Notes under the pieces: generated by a model
Database searches by the model: none
What the model was told of the DNA's origin: nothing
What the model saw: only the letters and a program-made list of their open reading frames with translations
Origin: Salinarimonas ramus
Lineage (GTDB): Bacteria > Pseudomonadota > Alphaproteobacteria > Rhizobiales > Beijerinckiaceae
Assembly (NCBI RefSeq): GCF_014645695.1
Contig: NZ_BMMF01000005.1
Coordinates: 2,501-49,795, forward strand
Length of the DNA: 47,295 nt
Direction: 5' to 3'
Made by a program: the position numbers and the translations under genes
Shown here: in pieces, positions 17,280-25,938 of the stretch
Numbering within the stretch: the first letter of the stretch is position 1
Layout: each line of letters begins with the position of its first letter

Positions 17280-18386
17280 TCAGAGCCGGAGCGCGTGGTT
17301 GTCCCACACCATCCCGGCGAGCTCAGCGCCGAGATCGGCGAGATCGCCCGGCGGCACCCGCGCGATGGCGACGCCGTCGTTGCCCGACGTGACGAGGAAC
17401 GTCCCCGCCACGTCCCCCGGCGCCGCGCCGCACACGTCCGACATGCGCCGGCGGCCGAGATAGCGGCCCGACGCGCGCTCGAAGAAGGCGGCGACCGACC
17501 CGTGCGGGCTCGTGGCGCACAGGATCGCGCCCGACGGATCGAGCGCGACGGAGCCGACGTAGTTCTCCATGGAGATCAGGTCGTCCTCGGGCATCTCGAG
17601 GAGGCGCACGCGCCCCGACGTCTCGCGCACGCCGACCAGCGGCACCACCGCGAGCGGATCGCCGGCATATTGGCAGCCGAACACGGTCGCGCCGTCGCCC
17701 GCCACCGCGAGATGGCGGATGGAGAGATCGGCGAGGTCGGGCCCGAGTTCGACGACCTCCTCGACCTCCCCGCTCTCGGGCCGCAGCACGGCGAGGGAGG
17801 GCGCGAGGGCGCCGGGATTGAGGATCTCGCGCCCGGTTTCGGGATGCGTGCGGATGCCGCCGTTCGCCACGACGAGCCGGTCCGTGCCCGGTAGGAAGGC
17901 GAGGTCGTGGGGGCCGATGCCGCCCGTCTCGACCTCGCCGATGCGCGCGTAGCCCGCCGCGCAATCGTAGGCGCCGAGCACGCCCGCGCCGGTCTCGATG
18001 CGGCTCTCCGTCGCCCACAGCACGCGCCCGTCCGCGGAGAAGGCGCCGTGGCCGTAGAAATGCCGTCCCTCCGCGGCGAGGACGACGCGCGTCACGCGCC
18101 CGCTCCCGCGCTCGACCACCGCCATCCAGTCTCCGGGACGGCGCGCGAAGACGACGAGCTCGTCGCTCCCAGGCCGCGCGGCGACGTCGTGCCCGCGCTC
18201 GGGCAGCGCCGTCGAGAACAGGAGCCGGCCCTCGCCGGTGAAGCCGCACACGCGCTGCGAGCCGTCGCCGGCTCGCGCGCAGGCGACGTAGACCGCCGGC
18301 GAGCCGGCGCGCGCGCTCCCGCCGGACAGAGCGAGGGCGGCGGCGGCGCCGATGCCGGCGAGGAAGGATCTGCGGTCAATCGCCAT
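17280..18386 (-). CDS. DUF1513 protein, Tat-exported beta-propeller-like
   Basis: 368 residues with a twin-arginine leader (AIDRRSFLAGIGAAAALAL) cleaved near SARAG. The rest is a repeat-rich all-beta chain: FYGHGAFSADGRVLWATES, then GIGPHDLAFLPGTDRLVVAN and further GxxxV-blade units, consistent with a propeller. In Hyphomicrobiales this family is usually the last gene of an imelysin/di-heme cytochrome/imelysin/DUF1513 set linked to iron. The start at 18386 overlaps the imelysin gene by 11 bases. Biochemical role unknown. Confidence 0.88.
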   Translation of the reverse strand: MAIDRRSFLAGIGAAAALALSGGSARAGSPAVYVACARAGDGSQRVCGFTGEGRLLFSTALPERGHDVAARPGSDELVVFARRPGDWMAVVERGSGRVTRVVLAAEGRHFYGHGAFSADGRVLWATESRIETGAGVLGAYDCAAGYARIGEVETGGIGPHDLAFLPGTDRLVVANGGIRTHPETGREILNPGALAPSLAVLRPESGEVEEVVELGPDLADLSIRHLAVAGDGATVFGCQYAGDPLAVVPLVGVRETSGRVRLLEMPEDDLISMENYVGSVALDPSGAILCATSPHGSVAAFFERASGRYLGRRRMSDVCGAAPGDVAGTFLVTSGNDGVAIARVPPGDLADLGAELAGMVWDNHALRL

Positions 18387-19458
18387 CGAGCGCGTTGAAC
18401 CCCGTGACGATGCCGAGCGCCGGCGGGATCTCCCCCGCCGCCGCCGTGCGGGCCGTCGCGATCGCGGCCGACAGGAGGAGGACGCGCCCACGCCGCTCCG
18501 GGTCCGCCGCCGCCTCGCCGATGTCGGCGGGGCCCTGCGCCGCCAGGCGCTCGGCCTGGGCGAGGTAGCGCAGCGTATCGGGGGCGAGCGCCGCGTCTTC
18601 GTCGACGAGGGCGCGGGCCGTGGCCTCGAGTCCCGCGAGATTGAGCGCGATCTGGCGGGCCGAGCGCCCCGAGCGCCACATCTCGGCGCGGCTGGCGCGC
18701 GCGTCATCGAGGCTCTCGCCGAGCGGAAGGCCGAGCTTCAGGGTCTCGATCGCCTCGAGCCCCGACAGGAGGTCGGTGGCGAGACGTGTCGCGGCGCGCC
18801 TTCCCTCCTGCGCATCCGCCACGAGCGCGGGGAGCGCCTCGTCGCGCCAGGCGTCGGCGATCTCGCCCGAGGTCTCGGCGAGGGCGTGGGCGATGGCGAT
18901 GCCGATCGTGCACAGCCGCGCCTCGCGCGCACCGCCCTCGACGAGGGCCGCGCGGGTGTCCTCCTCGTAGAGCAGCCGCTCCATGGCCGTGAAGCCCTGG
19001 CCGGCGACGGAGGTGTCGGGGAAGCGCTCCGGCGCGAGCAGGCTCTCGTCGGGGAGGCCCTCCAGCTGCGCCAGCGCGCGGCCCGCCGCGTCGCGGCGCT
19101 CCGGCCAGAAGGCCAGGCGCTCGTATCGGAAATCCTCCGCCACAGGGCCGTAGCGCACGGGCTCGATGCGCGCATAGGCGTCCGCGGCGATGTCGAAGGC
19201 ATCGTCCAGGGTGGCCGCGTCCCGCGGCGTCGCCCCGGCGCAGAACGTCCGCCAGGCGTCCTCCTGCGCCGCGGTGGCGCCCGCCAGATCGTCGTAGCCG
19301 GGAAGGAGGACGCGCTCGGCCACACGGATCGCCGCCGCCTGCGGGTCGATCGGGGGCGGCGAGGGCGCCTGCGCCGAGGCCGGCACCGGGCCGACGGCGA
19401 CGGCCGTCACGAGGGCGGTCGCGAGGAGGGCTGCCGCGAGGGTCGGAGGAGAGCGCAT
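18376..19458 (-). CDS. Imelysin family periplasmic protein
   Basis: 360 residues with a Sec leader ending at ASAQA. It contains the helical-bundle imelysin fold. The GxHxxE signature of the family appears as QGFTAMERLLYEED: Gly and Glu are present and the histidine is Thr. ERVLLPGYDDLA near the mature N-terminus and ALNLAGLEATARALV near residue 270 also fit. Members are thought to take part in iron uptake (IrpA, EfeO-like). It is co-transcribed with DUF1513. The di-heme oxidase and first imelysin often found upstream are absent; upstream is only a terminator and the hydantoinase gene. Confidence 0.85.
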   Translation of the reverse strand: MRSPPTLAAALLATALVTAVAVGPVPASAQAPSPPPIDPQAAAIRVAERVLLPGYDDLAGATAAQEDAWRTFCAGATPRDAATLDDAFDIAADAYARIEPVRYGPVAEDFRYERLAFWPERRDAAGRALAQLEGLPDESLLAPERFPDTSVAGQGFTAMERLLYEEDTRAALVEGGAREARLCTIGIAIAHALAETSGEIADAWRDEALPALVADAQEGRRAATRLATDLLSGLEAIETLKLGLPLGESLDDARASRAEMWRSGRSARQIALNLAGLEATARALVDEDAALAPDTLRYLAQAERLAAQGPADIGEAAADPERRGRVLLLSAAIATARTAAAGEIPPALGIVTGFNALDGD

Positions 19459-19535
19459 CGTCGGGTCCCGTTCTTCTGCGAGCGGGTCCGGCCTAGCAGA
19501 TCGGGCCCACGGGGTCGACGACGGGGCCGCGCAAC

Positions 19536-19560
19536 GGGGTATGCCGCAAAGGCATGCCCC
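19536..19560 (-). terminator. Hairpin downstream of the hydantoinase gene
   Basis: GGGGTATGCC (19536-19545) pairs with GGCATGCCCC (19551-19560) through ten positions, one of them a wobble, around the loop GCAAA. It lies nine bases after the hydantoinase stop. No T-run follows. Confidence 0.5.
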
Positions 19561-19569
19561 GAGACGGCA

Positions 19570-21000
19570 TCACGGATCGAGGCGCGCCGCGGGCGGGTTC
19601 GCCTGCGGGGTCATGGCGGGGGAGACCGCCATCGGGATGCGCCGCCCGCTCCCCGCGCGCGCGGCGAGCACGCCGTCCTCGACGACGACTTCGCCCCGGC
19701 GCAGCACCGTCACCGGCCAGCCCTGGACGCTGCGCCCGGCGAAGGGGTTGTAGCCCGTGTTGTCGTGGAGATCGTTCGCGCCGAAGGTGCGCGTCGCCGC
19801 CGGGTCCCAGATCGCGACGTCGGCGTCGTAGCCCGGCAGGAGCCGGCCCTTGCCCGTGAGGCCGAAGATCTCGGCGGGCCTCGTCGACGTGAGCGCCACG
19901 AAGCGGTCGAGCCCGAGCCTCCCCTTCGAGACCATGGCGTCGAAGAGGAGCGGCAGGCGGGTCTCGAGCCCCGGCATGCCGTTCGCCATGCGCGTGAAGG
20001 GCGCGTCGCGCCCGTTGGCGTACTTGCCGCTCTCGTCGAGGCGATAGGGCGCGTGATCTGAGGAGACGAGGTCGAGATCGCCGCGGGCGAGGCCTGCCCA
20101 GAGCGCCTCCTGGTCGGCGCTCTCGCGCTGGGGCGGCGAGCACATCAGCCCCGCCGGCTCCACCGGCGGATCGGCGAAGTCGGCGGCCGTCATGAAGAGA
20201 TAGTGCGGGCAGGTCTCCGCCACGACCGGCGCGCCGCGCCCGCGCGCCTCGCGCACGACGCCGACGCCCTCCGCGCAGGAGACGTGGAAGAGCATCACCG
20301 GCTGGCCCGTGAACTCCGCGAAGCGACACGTGCGCGAGAGCGCCTCGATCTCCGCCGCGCGCGGATGCGAGATCGGGTGGTGATGCGGCGCGACGCGTCC
20401 GCTCTCGACGAGACGGCGCACCATCCAGCGGATGAGCCCGTCGTTCTCCGCATGCACGCAGACGAGCCCGCCGTGCTCCCGCGCCGTCCACAGCACGTCG
20501 AGGATCTCGGCATCGCCCACGCGCACCTTGTCGTAGACGGTGAAGAGCTTGATCGAGCGATGCCCCGCCGCCATCAGCGCCGGGAGGTCGTGGGTGAGGG
20601 TCTCGCCCGAGACGTCCGAGACGATCATGTGGAAGGCGTGGTCGGTCATGGCGCCGCGCTCGGCCAGCGCCTCGTAGTCCGCGACGACGGTGGAGAGGCG
20701 CATGCCGGGATGCTGGGCGGCGAACGAGATCGTCGACGTCGTGCCGCCCATGAGCGCCGAGCACGTCGCCGTCTCGAACGTGTCGGCGTTCATGAGCCCG
20801 GCGCCGGAGAGCTGCTCGATGTGGCAGTGCGAATCGACGCCGCCGGGGAGGACGAGGCGGCCCGTGGCGTCGATCTCGCGGCGCGCGGGGCCGAGATCGG
20901 CGCCGATGGCCGCGACCGTGCCGTCCCGGATCGCGAGATCGGCATGCACGCTGCCGGCGCCGGTGGCGAGCAGGCCCCCTGTGATCACGACGTCGTGCAT
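19570..21000 (-). CDS. hydA: Dihydropyrimidinase / D-hydantoinase family cyclic amidohydrolase
   Basis: 476-residue cytosolic zinc enzyme that opens five- or six-membered cyclic ureides (hydantoins, dihydropyrimidines). The binuclear site is complete: HxH in GGVDSHCHIEQL, the lysine to be carboxylated in HRSIKLFTVYDK, histidines in CVHAENDG and MLFHVSCAEG, and the aspartate in SSDHAPYRLDE. GYNPFAGRSVQGWP near the C-terminus is typical of hydantoinases. It diverges from the GntR regulator over 126 bases; its promoter encloses a GTGTATACAC palindrome. The actual substrate is not determined by sequence. Confidence 0.9.
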   Translation of the reverse strand: MHDVVITGGLLATGAGSVHADLAIRDGTVAAIGADLGPARREIDATGRLVLPGGVDSHCHIEQLSGAGLMNADTFETATCSALMGGTTSTISFAAQHPGMRLSTVVADYEALAERGAMTDHAFHMIVSDVSGETLTHDLPALMAAGHRSIKLFTVYDKVRVGDAEILDVLWTAREHGGLVCVHAENDGLIRWMVRRLVESGRVAPHHHPISHPRAAEIEALSRTCRFAEFTGQPVMLFHVSCAEGVGVVREARGRGAPVVAETCPHYLFMTAADFADPPVEPAGLMCSPPQRESADQEALWAGLARGDLDLVSSDHAPYRLDESGKYANGRDAPFTRMANGMPGLETRLPLLFDAMVSKGRLGLDRFVALTSTRPAEIFGLTGKGRLLPGYDADVAIWDPAATRTFGANDLHDNTGYNPFAGRSVQGWPVTVLRRGEVVVEDGVLAARAGSGRRIPMAVSPAMTPQANPPAARLDP

Positions 21001-21044
21001 CCCGCGCTCCCCTTCTTTTTCACCGGCTTCGTTTCGCTTGCATC

Positions 21045-21073
21045 AGGATACGGCGTGTATACACTCGTGACAA
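21045..21073 (-). promoter_or_regulatory. Hydantoinase promoter with GntR operator in the spacer
   Basis: On the minus strand TTGTCA (21068-21073) and TATCCT (21045-21050) are 17 bases apart. The perfect palindrome GTGTATACAC occupies 21055-21064, inside the spacer. FadR-subfamily GntR proteins bind short palindromes with a GT-N-TAC core, so repression of hydA by the adjacent regulator is likely, and the site may also control the regulator. Confidence 0.65.
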
Positions 21074-21126
21074 GCGGCCGCGATCCACGACGGTCGAGAG
21101 CGGAACGCGCAGGGAGGGCCGGCGTC

Positions 21127-21828
21127 ATGCGCCAGGATCTGCGGCAGGAAGCGAGCCGAGAGCAGACGACGCTCCTCGCCACCGGCGAGGCGAGCCCCAA
21201 GCTCGGGGAGGCGACGCACGAGCGGCTTCGCGCGATGATCCTCTCGGGCGAGCTGCCGGCCGGCACCCGCCTGCAGGAGAAGCCTCTGGCAGAGCGTCTC
21301 GGCGTCTCGCGAACCCCCGTGCGCGAGGCCATCGCGCGGCTCTCGAGCGAGGGCCTCGTGTCGCGCGCCGTGGGCGGGGCGCCGACCGTCAGCACCGTCT
21401 CGGTCACCGAGATCATGGAGATCCTGCACGTGCGCCGCCTGCTCGAATGCGAGGCGGCCCGCCAGGCGGCCACCGTGGTCATTTCGCCCGAGCCCTTCCT
21501 GGCCTTGCGTTCGCGGGTGGAGAAGTTCCTCGGTCCCACACGCCCGGACCCGCAGACCCACATGCGCGTCGACGAGGATCTGCACGGGCTCATCGCCCGC
21601 GCGTCGGGCTCGACGCTGCTGCACGACATGATCCTCGGCCTCAAGCTGAAGACGCGGATGTACGACAAGGGCTCGATCCCGGAGCGCTTCGAGCCCGGCT
21701 GCCACGAGCACATCGCCATCCTCGACGGCATCATCGCCCGCGACCCGGAGCGGGCAGAGGCGGCCATGCGCACGCATCTGGAGAACGTGCGCGCGGGCAT
21801 CCTCACCCATCTGTCGCGCCTGTTCTGA
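21127..21828 (+). CDS. GntR family regulator, FadR/FCD subgroup
   Basis: 233 residues. The winged HTH spans about 25-92 with LQEKPLAERLGVSRTPVREA, the hallmark of the FadR subgroup. The C-terminal FCD domain carries the metal-site residues: Asp in MRVDEDLHGLIARA and histidines in CHEHIAILDGI and MRTHLENV. It therefore senses a small carboxylate or metal-bound ligand. GGGAGGG precedes the ATG. It sits between hydA and the VOC/ABC operon, and its predicted operator core GTGTATAC occurs in front of both. Confidence 0.93.
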   Translation: MRQDLRQEASREQTTLLATGEASPKLGEATHERLRAMILSGELPAGTRLQEKPLAERLGVSRTPVREAIARLSSEGLVSRAVGGAPTVSTVSVTEIMEILHVRRLLECEAARQAATVVISPEPFLALRSRVEKFLGPTRPDPQTHMRVDEDLHGLIARASGSTLLHDMILGLKLKTRMYDKGSIPERFEPGCHEHIAILDGIIARDPERAEAAMRTHLENVRAGILTHLSRLF

Positions 21829-21868
21829 GGCCTGCCCGAAAAAGCGCCACGCTGCCGCGACCGTGTCG

Positions 21869-21896
21869 TTGACAGCGCACACACCGTGTATACCAT
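21869..21896 (+). promoter_or_regulatory. Promoter of the VOC/ABC/amidohydrolase operon with GntR operator core
   Basis: TTGACA at 21869-21874 and TACCAT at 21891-21896 are 16 bases apart. GTGTATAC at 21886-21893 overlaps the end of the spacer and the -10 box. It repeats the core of the hydantoinase operator. The VOC start codon is 34 bases downstream. Confidence 0.65.
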
Positions 21897-21929
21897 TACC
21901 ATACGTCAGCCGATCGGAGATCACGACGC

Positions 21930-22337
21930 ATGACAGACGAAGCGCCGACAGCAGCGCGCCCGCAGGCGCCCGTCGAGCTGGCGATCACCTTCCTCTATTA
22001 TCGCGACCTGCCCCGGGCGATCGCCTTCTACGAGGAGGTGATGGGCTTCACGTTGGCCATCGATCAGGGCTGGTCGAAGATCTACCGCATCGCGGGCAGC
22101 GCGCATGTCGGCCTCGTCGACGAGACCCGCGGCATGCACCGCGCCGCCGATACGAAGCCCGTGCAGCTGTGCATCCGCGTGCCGGACGTCGACGCCTGGC
22201 ACGCCTGGGCCGCGGCGAACGGCGTCGCCGGCCTCACGGCTCCGAAGGATTCCACCGCGCTCGGGATCCGCGCCTTCGTCTTCGACGATCCCGAAGGCTA
22301 CCAGATCGAGGTGCAGACCGCCCTGGCCTCGGCCTGA
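21930..22337 (+). CDS. VOC (glyoxalase/bleomycin resistance) superfamily protein
   Basis: 135 residues, one pair of beta-alpha-beta-beta-beta units. The N-terminal unit reads FLYYRDLPRAIAFYEEVMGF and the C-terminal one ends FVFDDPEGYQIEVQTAL, where the glutamate is the usual metal ligand. Members include lyases, epimerases and dioxygenases that act on small metabolites. As the first gene after the GntR-regulated promoter it is probably part of the catabolic route rather than drug resistance. A hairpin separates it from the binding-protein gene. Confidence 0.85.
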   Translation: MTDEAPTAARPQAPVELAITFLYYRDLPRAIAFYEEVMGFTLAIDQGWSKIYRIAGSAHVGLVDETRGMHRAADTKPVQLCIRVPDVDAWHAWAAANGVAGLTAPKDSTALGIRAFVFDDPEGYQIEVQTALASA

Positions 22338-22348
22338 GCCGCCCGCCC

Positions 22349-22371
22349 CTCCCCGCCTTTCGCGGCGGGAG
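22349..22371 (+). terminator. Hairpin between VOC and binding-protein genes
   Basis: CTCCCCGCC (22349-22357) pairs with GGCGGGAG (22364-22371) with one bulged C and the loop TTTCGC. No T-run follows, so it may act as a partial terminator or an RNA-stability element inside the operon. Confidence 0.4.
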
Positions 22372-22433
22372 CGGGACCTGATTTCACATGAAGAAGGCGG
22401 GAAACGCCTCGCGAGACGAACCAGAGAGGACCC

Positions 22434-24005
22434 ATGACCATGCATGCCCGTACGCCCCTGCGGCACCTCCTCGCCGGCGCCGCCCTCCTCACCGTGCTCG
22501 CCACGCCGGCGCTGGCGCAGGACGAGACGAAGACGCTCACCGTCGGCCTCACCGCGGACGCCGTCCACCTCGACCCGCAGGCGGGCGAGGAGCTCTCCTC
22601 GAACATCATGTTCTACCACATCTACGATCCGCTGATCCGGCGCGACGCGAACCTCGAGTTCGGCCCCGGTCTCGCGGAATCGTGGGAGCTCGTCGACGAC
22701 ACGACCTGGCGCTTCTCGCTTCGCGACGACGTCGTCTTCCACAACGGCGAGCCCTTCACCGCCGACGACGTCGTGTTCACGCTGGAGCGCCTCAAGGCCT
22801 CGCTGATGGCGAACCTCGCCAAGAACATCGAGAGCTTCTCGGCGATCGACGACCACACCGTCGAGATCAAGACCTTCCAGCCCTATGCGGCGCTGCCCAA
22901 CGACCTCGCCGCCATCCTCATCCTCAACCGCGAGCACGTCACCAGCGTCGGCGAGGAGCAGGTCGATCTCCAGCCCGTGGGCACCGGCCCCTACGAGCTC
23001 GAGGAATGGGTCAAGGAGGACCGTCTCGTCCTCGAGGCCAACGAGGAATACTGGGCCGGCGCGCCGGAGATCGACCGCGTCGTCTTCCGCCCCATCACCA
23101 ACCCGGCGACCCGCACCGCCGCGCTGCTGACGGGCGAGCTCGACATCGTGCAAGACCTCTCCGTGCGCGACGTGGAGCGCGTGCGCCGCGAGGACGGCTT
23201 CGAGGTCATCACCCGCCCGAGCCTGCTCAACCTCGTCCTCGCCCTCGACATGCGCGAGAAGTCGCCGACGATCCCCCTCGACACGAACCCGATGCAGGAC
23301 CGGCGCGTGCGCGAGGCGATCGCCCGGGCGATCGACGTCGACACGCTCTCCAAGGTCGTCATGAACGGCCTCTCGACGCCCTCCGAGCAATACGTGCCCG
23401 AAACCCATATCGGCTACGTCGAGGGCGCGAGCTTCCGCGAGATGTACCCGTTCGACGTCGAGCGGGCGCGCGAGCTGATGGCCGAGGCGGGCTATCCGGA
23501 CGGCTTCGAGATGACGCTGGACGCCACCAACAACCGCTACGTCAACGACGCGCAGATCGCCCAGGCGCTCGCCTCCATGCTGTCTCAGATCGGCATCGAT
23601 CTCGAGCTCAACCTGATGCCGCGGGCGAACTTCTTCGGCTACATCCGCGTCCCGTCCGAGCAGTCGAGCTTCATCATGTCCGGCTGGGACGTGCCCTCGG
23701 GCGATGCCGGCTCGATGTACGCGGTGATGTTCTACACCCGCGGCGTCAAGGAGGGCTACGGGCAGGTCAACCGCGGCTCCTACTCGAACCCGGAGGTCGA
23801 TCGCCTCGTCGAGGCCGCCGATTCGACCCCGCGCATCGAGGAGCGCGACGCCCACCTCCAGGAGGCGACGAAGATCCTGCTCGAGGACATCCCGATGATC
23901 CCCGTCCATTACGAGCAGGACATCTACGCGGCGCGCGACGGCGTCGTCTTCGAGCCGCGCACGGACAAGTTCCTGTGGGCCTACGAGATGGACATCGAGG
24001 ACTGA
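22434..24005 (+). CDS. Family 5 ABC substrate-binding protein, Sec-exported
   Basis: 523 residues with a normal signal peptide ending TPALAQDE. It has all the SBP_bac_5 landmarks: LTVGLTADAVHLDPQ, the RFSLRDDVVFHNGEPFTADD cluster near residues 88-107, GTGPYELEEWVKEDR, an REAIARAIDVDTL hinge, and a C-terminal IPMIPVHYEQDIYAARDG. It is the periplasmic receptor for the importer encoded next. An AGAGAGGA ribosome site precedes the ATG. A 13-pair hairpin follows the gene. Confidence 0.94.
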   Translation: MTMHARTPLRHLLAGAALLTVLATPALAQDETKTLTVGLTADAVHLDPQAGEELSSNIMFYHIYDPLIRRDANLEFGPGLAESWELVDDTTWRFSLRDDVVFHNGEPFTADDVVFTLERLKASLMANLAKNIESFSAIDDHTVEIKTFQPYAALPNDLAAILILNREHVTSVGEEQVDLQPVGTGPYELEEWVKEDRLVLEANEEYWAGAPEIDRVVFRPITNPATRTAALLTGELDIVQDLSVRDVERVRREDGFEVITRPSLLNLVLALDMREKSPTIPLDTNPMQDRRVREAIARAIDVDTLSKVVMNGLSTPSEQYVPETHIGYVEGASFREMYPFDVERARELMAEAGYPDGFEMTLDATNNRYVNDAQIAQALASMLSQIGIDLELNLMPRANFFGYIRVPSEQSSFIMSGWDVPSGDAGSMYAVMFYTRGVKEGYGQVNRGSYSNPEVDRLVEAADSTPRIEERDAHLQEATKILLEDIPMIPVHYEQDIYAARDGVVFEPRTDKFLWAYEMDIED

Positions 24006-24022
24006 TCGTCCCGTCCGTCATG

Positions 24023-24052
24023 GCGCGGCGCCGGGGGAGCCCGGCGCCGCGC
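24023..24052 (+). other. Thirteen-pair intercistronic hairpin after the binding-protein gene
   Basis: GCGCGGCGCCGGG (24023-24035) and CCCGGCGCCGCGC (24040-24052) are exact reverse complements around GGAG. There is no T-run and translation resumes 27 bases later. Such structures after a binding-protein gene usually protect the upstream mRNA, so the receptor is made in excess over the permeases. Confidence 0.6.
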
Positions 24053-24078
24053 GTCGTTCCAGGCGCCGAGGAACCGCG

Positions 24079-25044
24079 ATGCTGGCCTATGCGATCAAGC
24101 GGCTCGTCCAGATGGCGATCGTCCTCTGGGCGGTGTCCGTCATCGTCTTCCTGATGATGAGCTTCACGGGCGATCCCGTCTTCATGGTGATCCCCATCGA
24201 TTCGACCGACGCCGAGATCGAGCAGGCGCGGCGCATCCTCGGCCTCGACCGCTCCATGCCGGAGCAGTACTGGCTCTTCCTGCAGAACCTTGTGCAGGGC
24301 GATTTCGGCCGCTCCTACGTCTTCCGCCAGCCGGCGATGGACCTCATCCTGGAGCGCCTGCCGGCGACGCTGGAGATCGTCATCGTCGCCATGCTCATCG
24401 CGGCCTTCGTCGCGATCCCGCTCGGCGTCTACGCCGGCGCCAATCCGGGCAAGCCGCTGAGCCGGCTCATCATGTCGGGCTCGCTCGTCGGCATCTCGCT
24501 GCCGGGCTTCTGGGTCGGCATGATGCTGATCTTCCTGTTCGCCGTGGAATGGCGCCTCCTGCCCTCCTCGGGGCGCGGGGACACGGTGGAGGTGCTCGGC
24601 ATCGAGACCTCGCTCCTGACCTGGGACGGCTGGACGCACGTGATCCTGCCCTCCGTGACGCTCTCGCTGGGCACGCTCGCCATCATCCTGCGCATCACGC
24701 GTGCGGGCATGATGGAGGTGATGCGCCAGGACTACATCAAGTTCGCCCGCGCCAAGGGCGCCTCGCGCAAGGACGTGCTCTACGGCCACGGCTTGCGCAA
24801 CGCGCTCATCCCGGTCGTCACCATCTTCGGCCTGCAGATCGGCGACCTCATCGCCTTCGCCACCATCACCGAGACGATCTTCGCCTGGCCCGGCATGGGC
24901 AAGCTGCTCGTCGATTCGATCTACCGCGCCGACCGGCCGGTGATCGTCGTCTACCTGATGCTGGTGGCCTTGATCTTCGTCGTCATCAACCTCGTCGTCG
25001 ATCTCGTCTACACGGCGATCGACCCGCGCATCACCGTGAAGTGA
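24079..25044 (+). CDS. Peptide-type ABC importer permease (DppB type)
   Basis: 321 residues. It begins MLAYAIKRLVQMAIVLWAVS, carries the TGDP motif near residue 32 and GDFGRSYVFRQPAMDLILER, and has the EAA loop around YIKFARAKGASRKDVLYGHG. It ends VDLVYTAIDPRITVK. About six membrane helices. GAGGAA is the ribosome site. It pairs with the DppC-type permease ten bases downstream. Confidence 0.94.
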   Translation: MLAYAIKRLVQMAIVLWAVSVIVFLMMSFTGDPVFMVIPIDSTDAEIEQARRILGLDRSMPEQYWLFLQNLVQGDFGRSYVFRQPAMDLILERLPATLEIVIVAMLIAAFVAIPLGVYAGANPGKPLSRLIMSGSLVGISLPGFWVGMMLIFLFAVEWRLLPSSGRGDTVEVLGIETSLLTWDGWTHVILPSVTLSLGTLAIILRITRAGMMEVMRQDYIKFARAKGASRKDVLYGHGLRNALIPVVTIFGLQIGDLIAFATITETIFAWPGMGKLLVDSIYRADRPVIVVYLMLVALIFVVINLVVDLVYTAIDPRITVK

Positions 25045-25054
25045 GGAGAGAGAC

Positions 25055-25930
25055 ATGATGGGTCAGCTCCTCGCCTCGCAATTCTTCTACAATTGGCGGC
25101 GCAACCTCTCGGCCATCGCCGGCAGCGCGATCATCCTCGTGTGCGTGCTGATCGTGCTGTTCGGTCCCCTCGTCTCGCCGCAGAACCCCTACGACCTCAC
25201 CCAGCTCAACCTGCTCGACAGCTACAAGCCGCCGGCCTGGATCGAGGGCGGGGACCCCCGCTACCTGCTCGGCACCGACGGACAGGGCCGCGACGTGCTC
25301 TCCTCGATCCTCTACGGCACCCGCGTCTCGGCCCTGATCGGCATCGCGGCGATGCTCATGGCCTGCACGATCGGCACGACGCTCGGCCTCCTCGCCGGCT
25401 TCTACGGCGGGCGGCTCGACGCCTTCATCATGCGCGTCGCCGACATCCAGCTGTCGTTCCCCTCCATGCTGATCGCGCTGTTCCTGATGAGCGCCTTCGG
25501 CACGGGCATCGACAAAGTGCTGATCGCGCTCACCCTGGTGGGCTGGGTCGTCTACGCCCGCACAGTGCGCGGCTCGACGCTGGGCGAGATCCAGAAGGAA
25601 TACGTGCAGGCGGCTCGCGTCGCGGGCTTGCGCGACGCCAAGATCATCCGCCGGCACGTCCTGCCCAACGTGCTCACGCCGCTCATCGTCATCGCGACGG
25701 TGCAGGTGGGCACCTTCATCCTCATCGAGGCCTCGCTCTCCTTCCTCGGCGTCGGCGTGCCGATCACGCAGCCCTCGCTCGGGCTGCTCATCAAGAACGG
25801 CTTCGACGTCCTGTTCTCGGGCCTGTGGTGGACCTCCGTGTTCCCGGGCCTGATGATCATGGCGATGGTCTTCGGCATCAACCTGTTCGGCGACTTCCTC
25901 CGGGACGAGCTGAACCCGCGGCTGAAATGA
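25055..25930 (+). CDS. Peptide-type ABC importer permease (DppC type)
   Basis: 291 residues with an N-terminal helix, a short periplasmic loop, LLGTDGQGRDVLSSILYGTR, and the EAA loop around YVQAARVAGLRDAKIIRRHV. It ends GDFLRDELNPRLK. Two ATGs in tandem (25055 and 25058) follow a GAGGAGAG ribosome site; either could be used. Same operon as the flanking transporter genes. Confidence 0.94.
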   Translation: MMGQLLASQFFYNWRRNLSAIAGSAIILVCVLIVLFGPLVSPQNPYDLTQLNLLDSYKPPAWIEGGDPRYLLGTDGQGRDVLSSILYGTRVSALIGIAAMLMACTIGTTLGLLAGFYGGRLDAFIMRVADIQLSFPSMLIALFLMSAFGTGIDKVLIALTLVGWVVYARTVRGSTLGEIQKEYVQAARVAGLRDAKIIRRHVLPNVLTPLIVIATVQVGTFILIEASLSFLGVGVPITQPSLGLLIKNGFDVLFSGLWWTSVFPGLMIMAMVFGINLFGDFLRDELNPRLK

Positions 25931-25938
25931 GGCGCGCG

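Noticed and set aside
18376-18707. Upstream extension of the DUF1513 gene
   Set aside because: The added residues overlap the imelysin gene and precede a clear twin-arginine leader at 18386.
21921-23909. Minus-strand frame of about 660 codons across the VOC and binding-protein genes
   Set aside because: Antisense to genes with clear family motifs and interrupted by their regulatory spacers.
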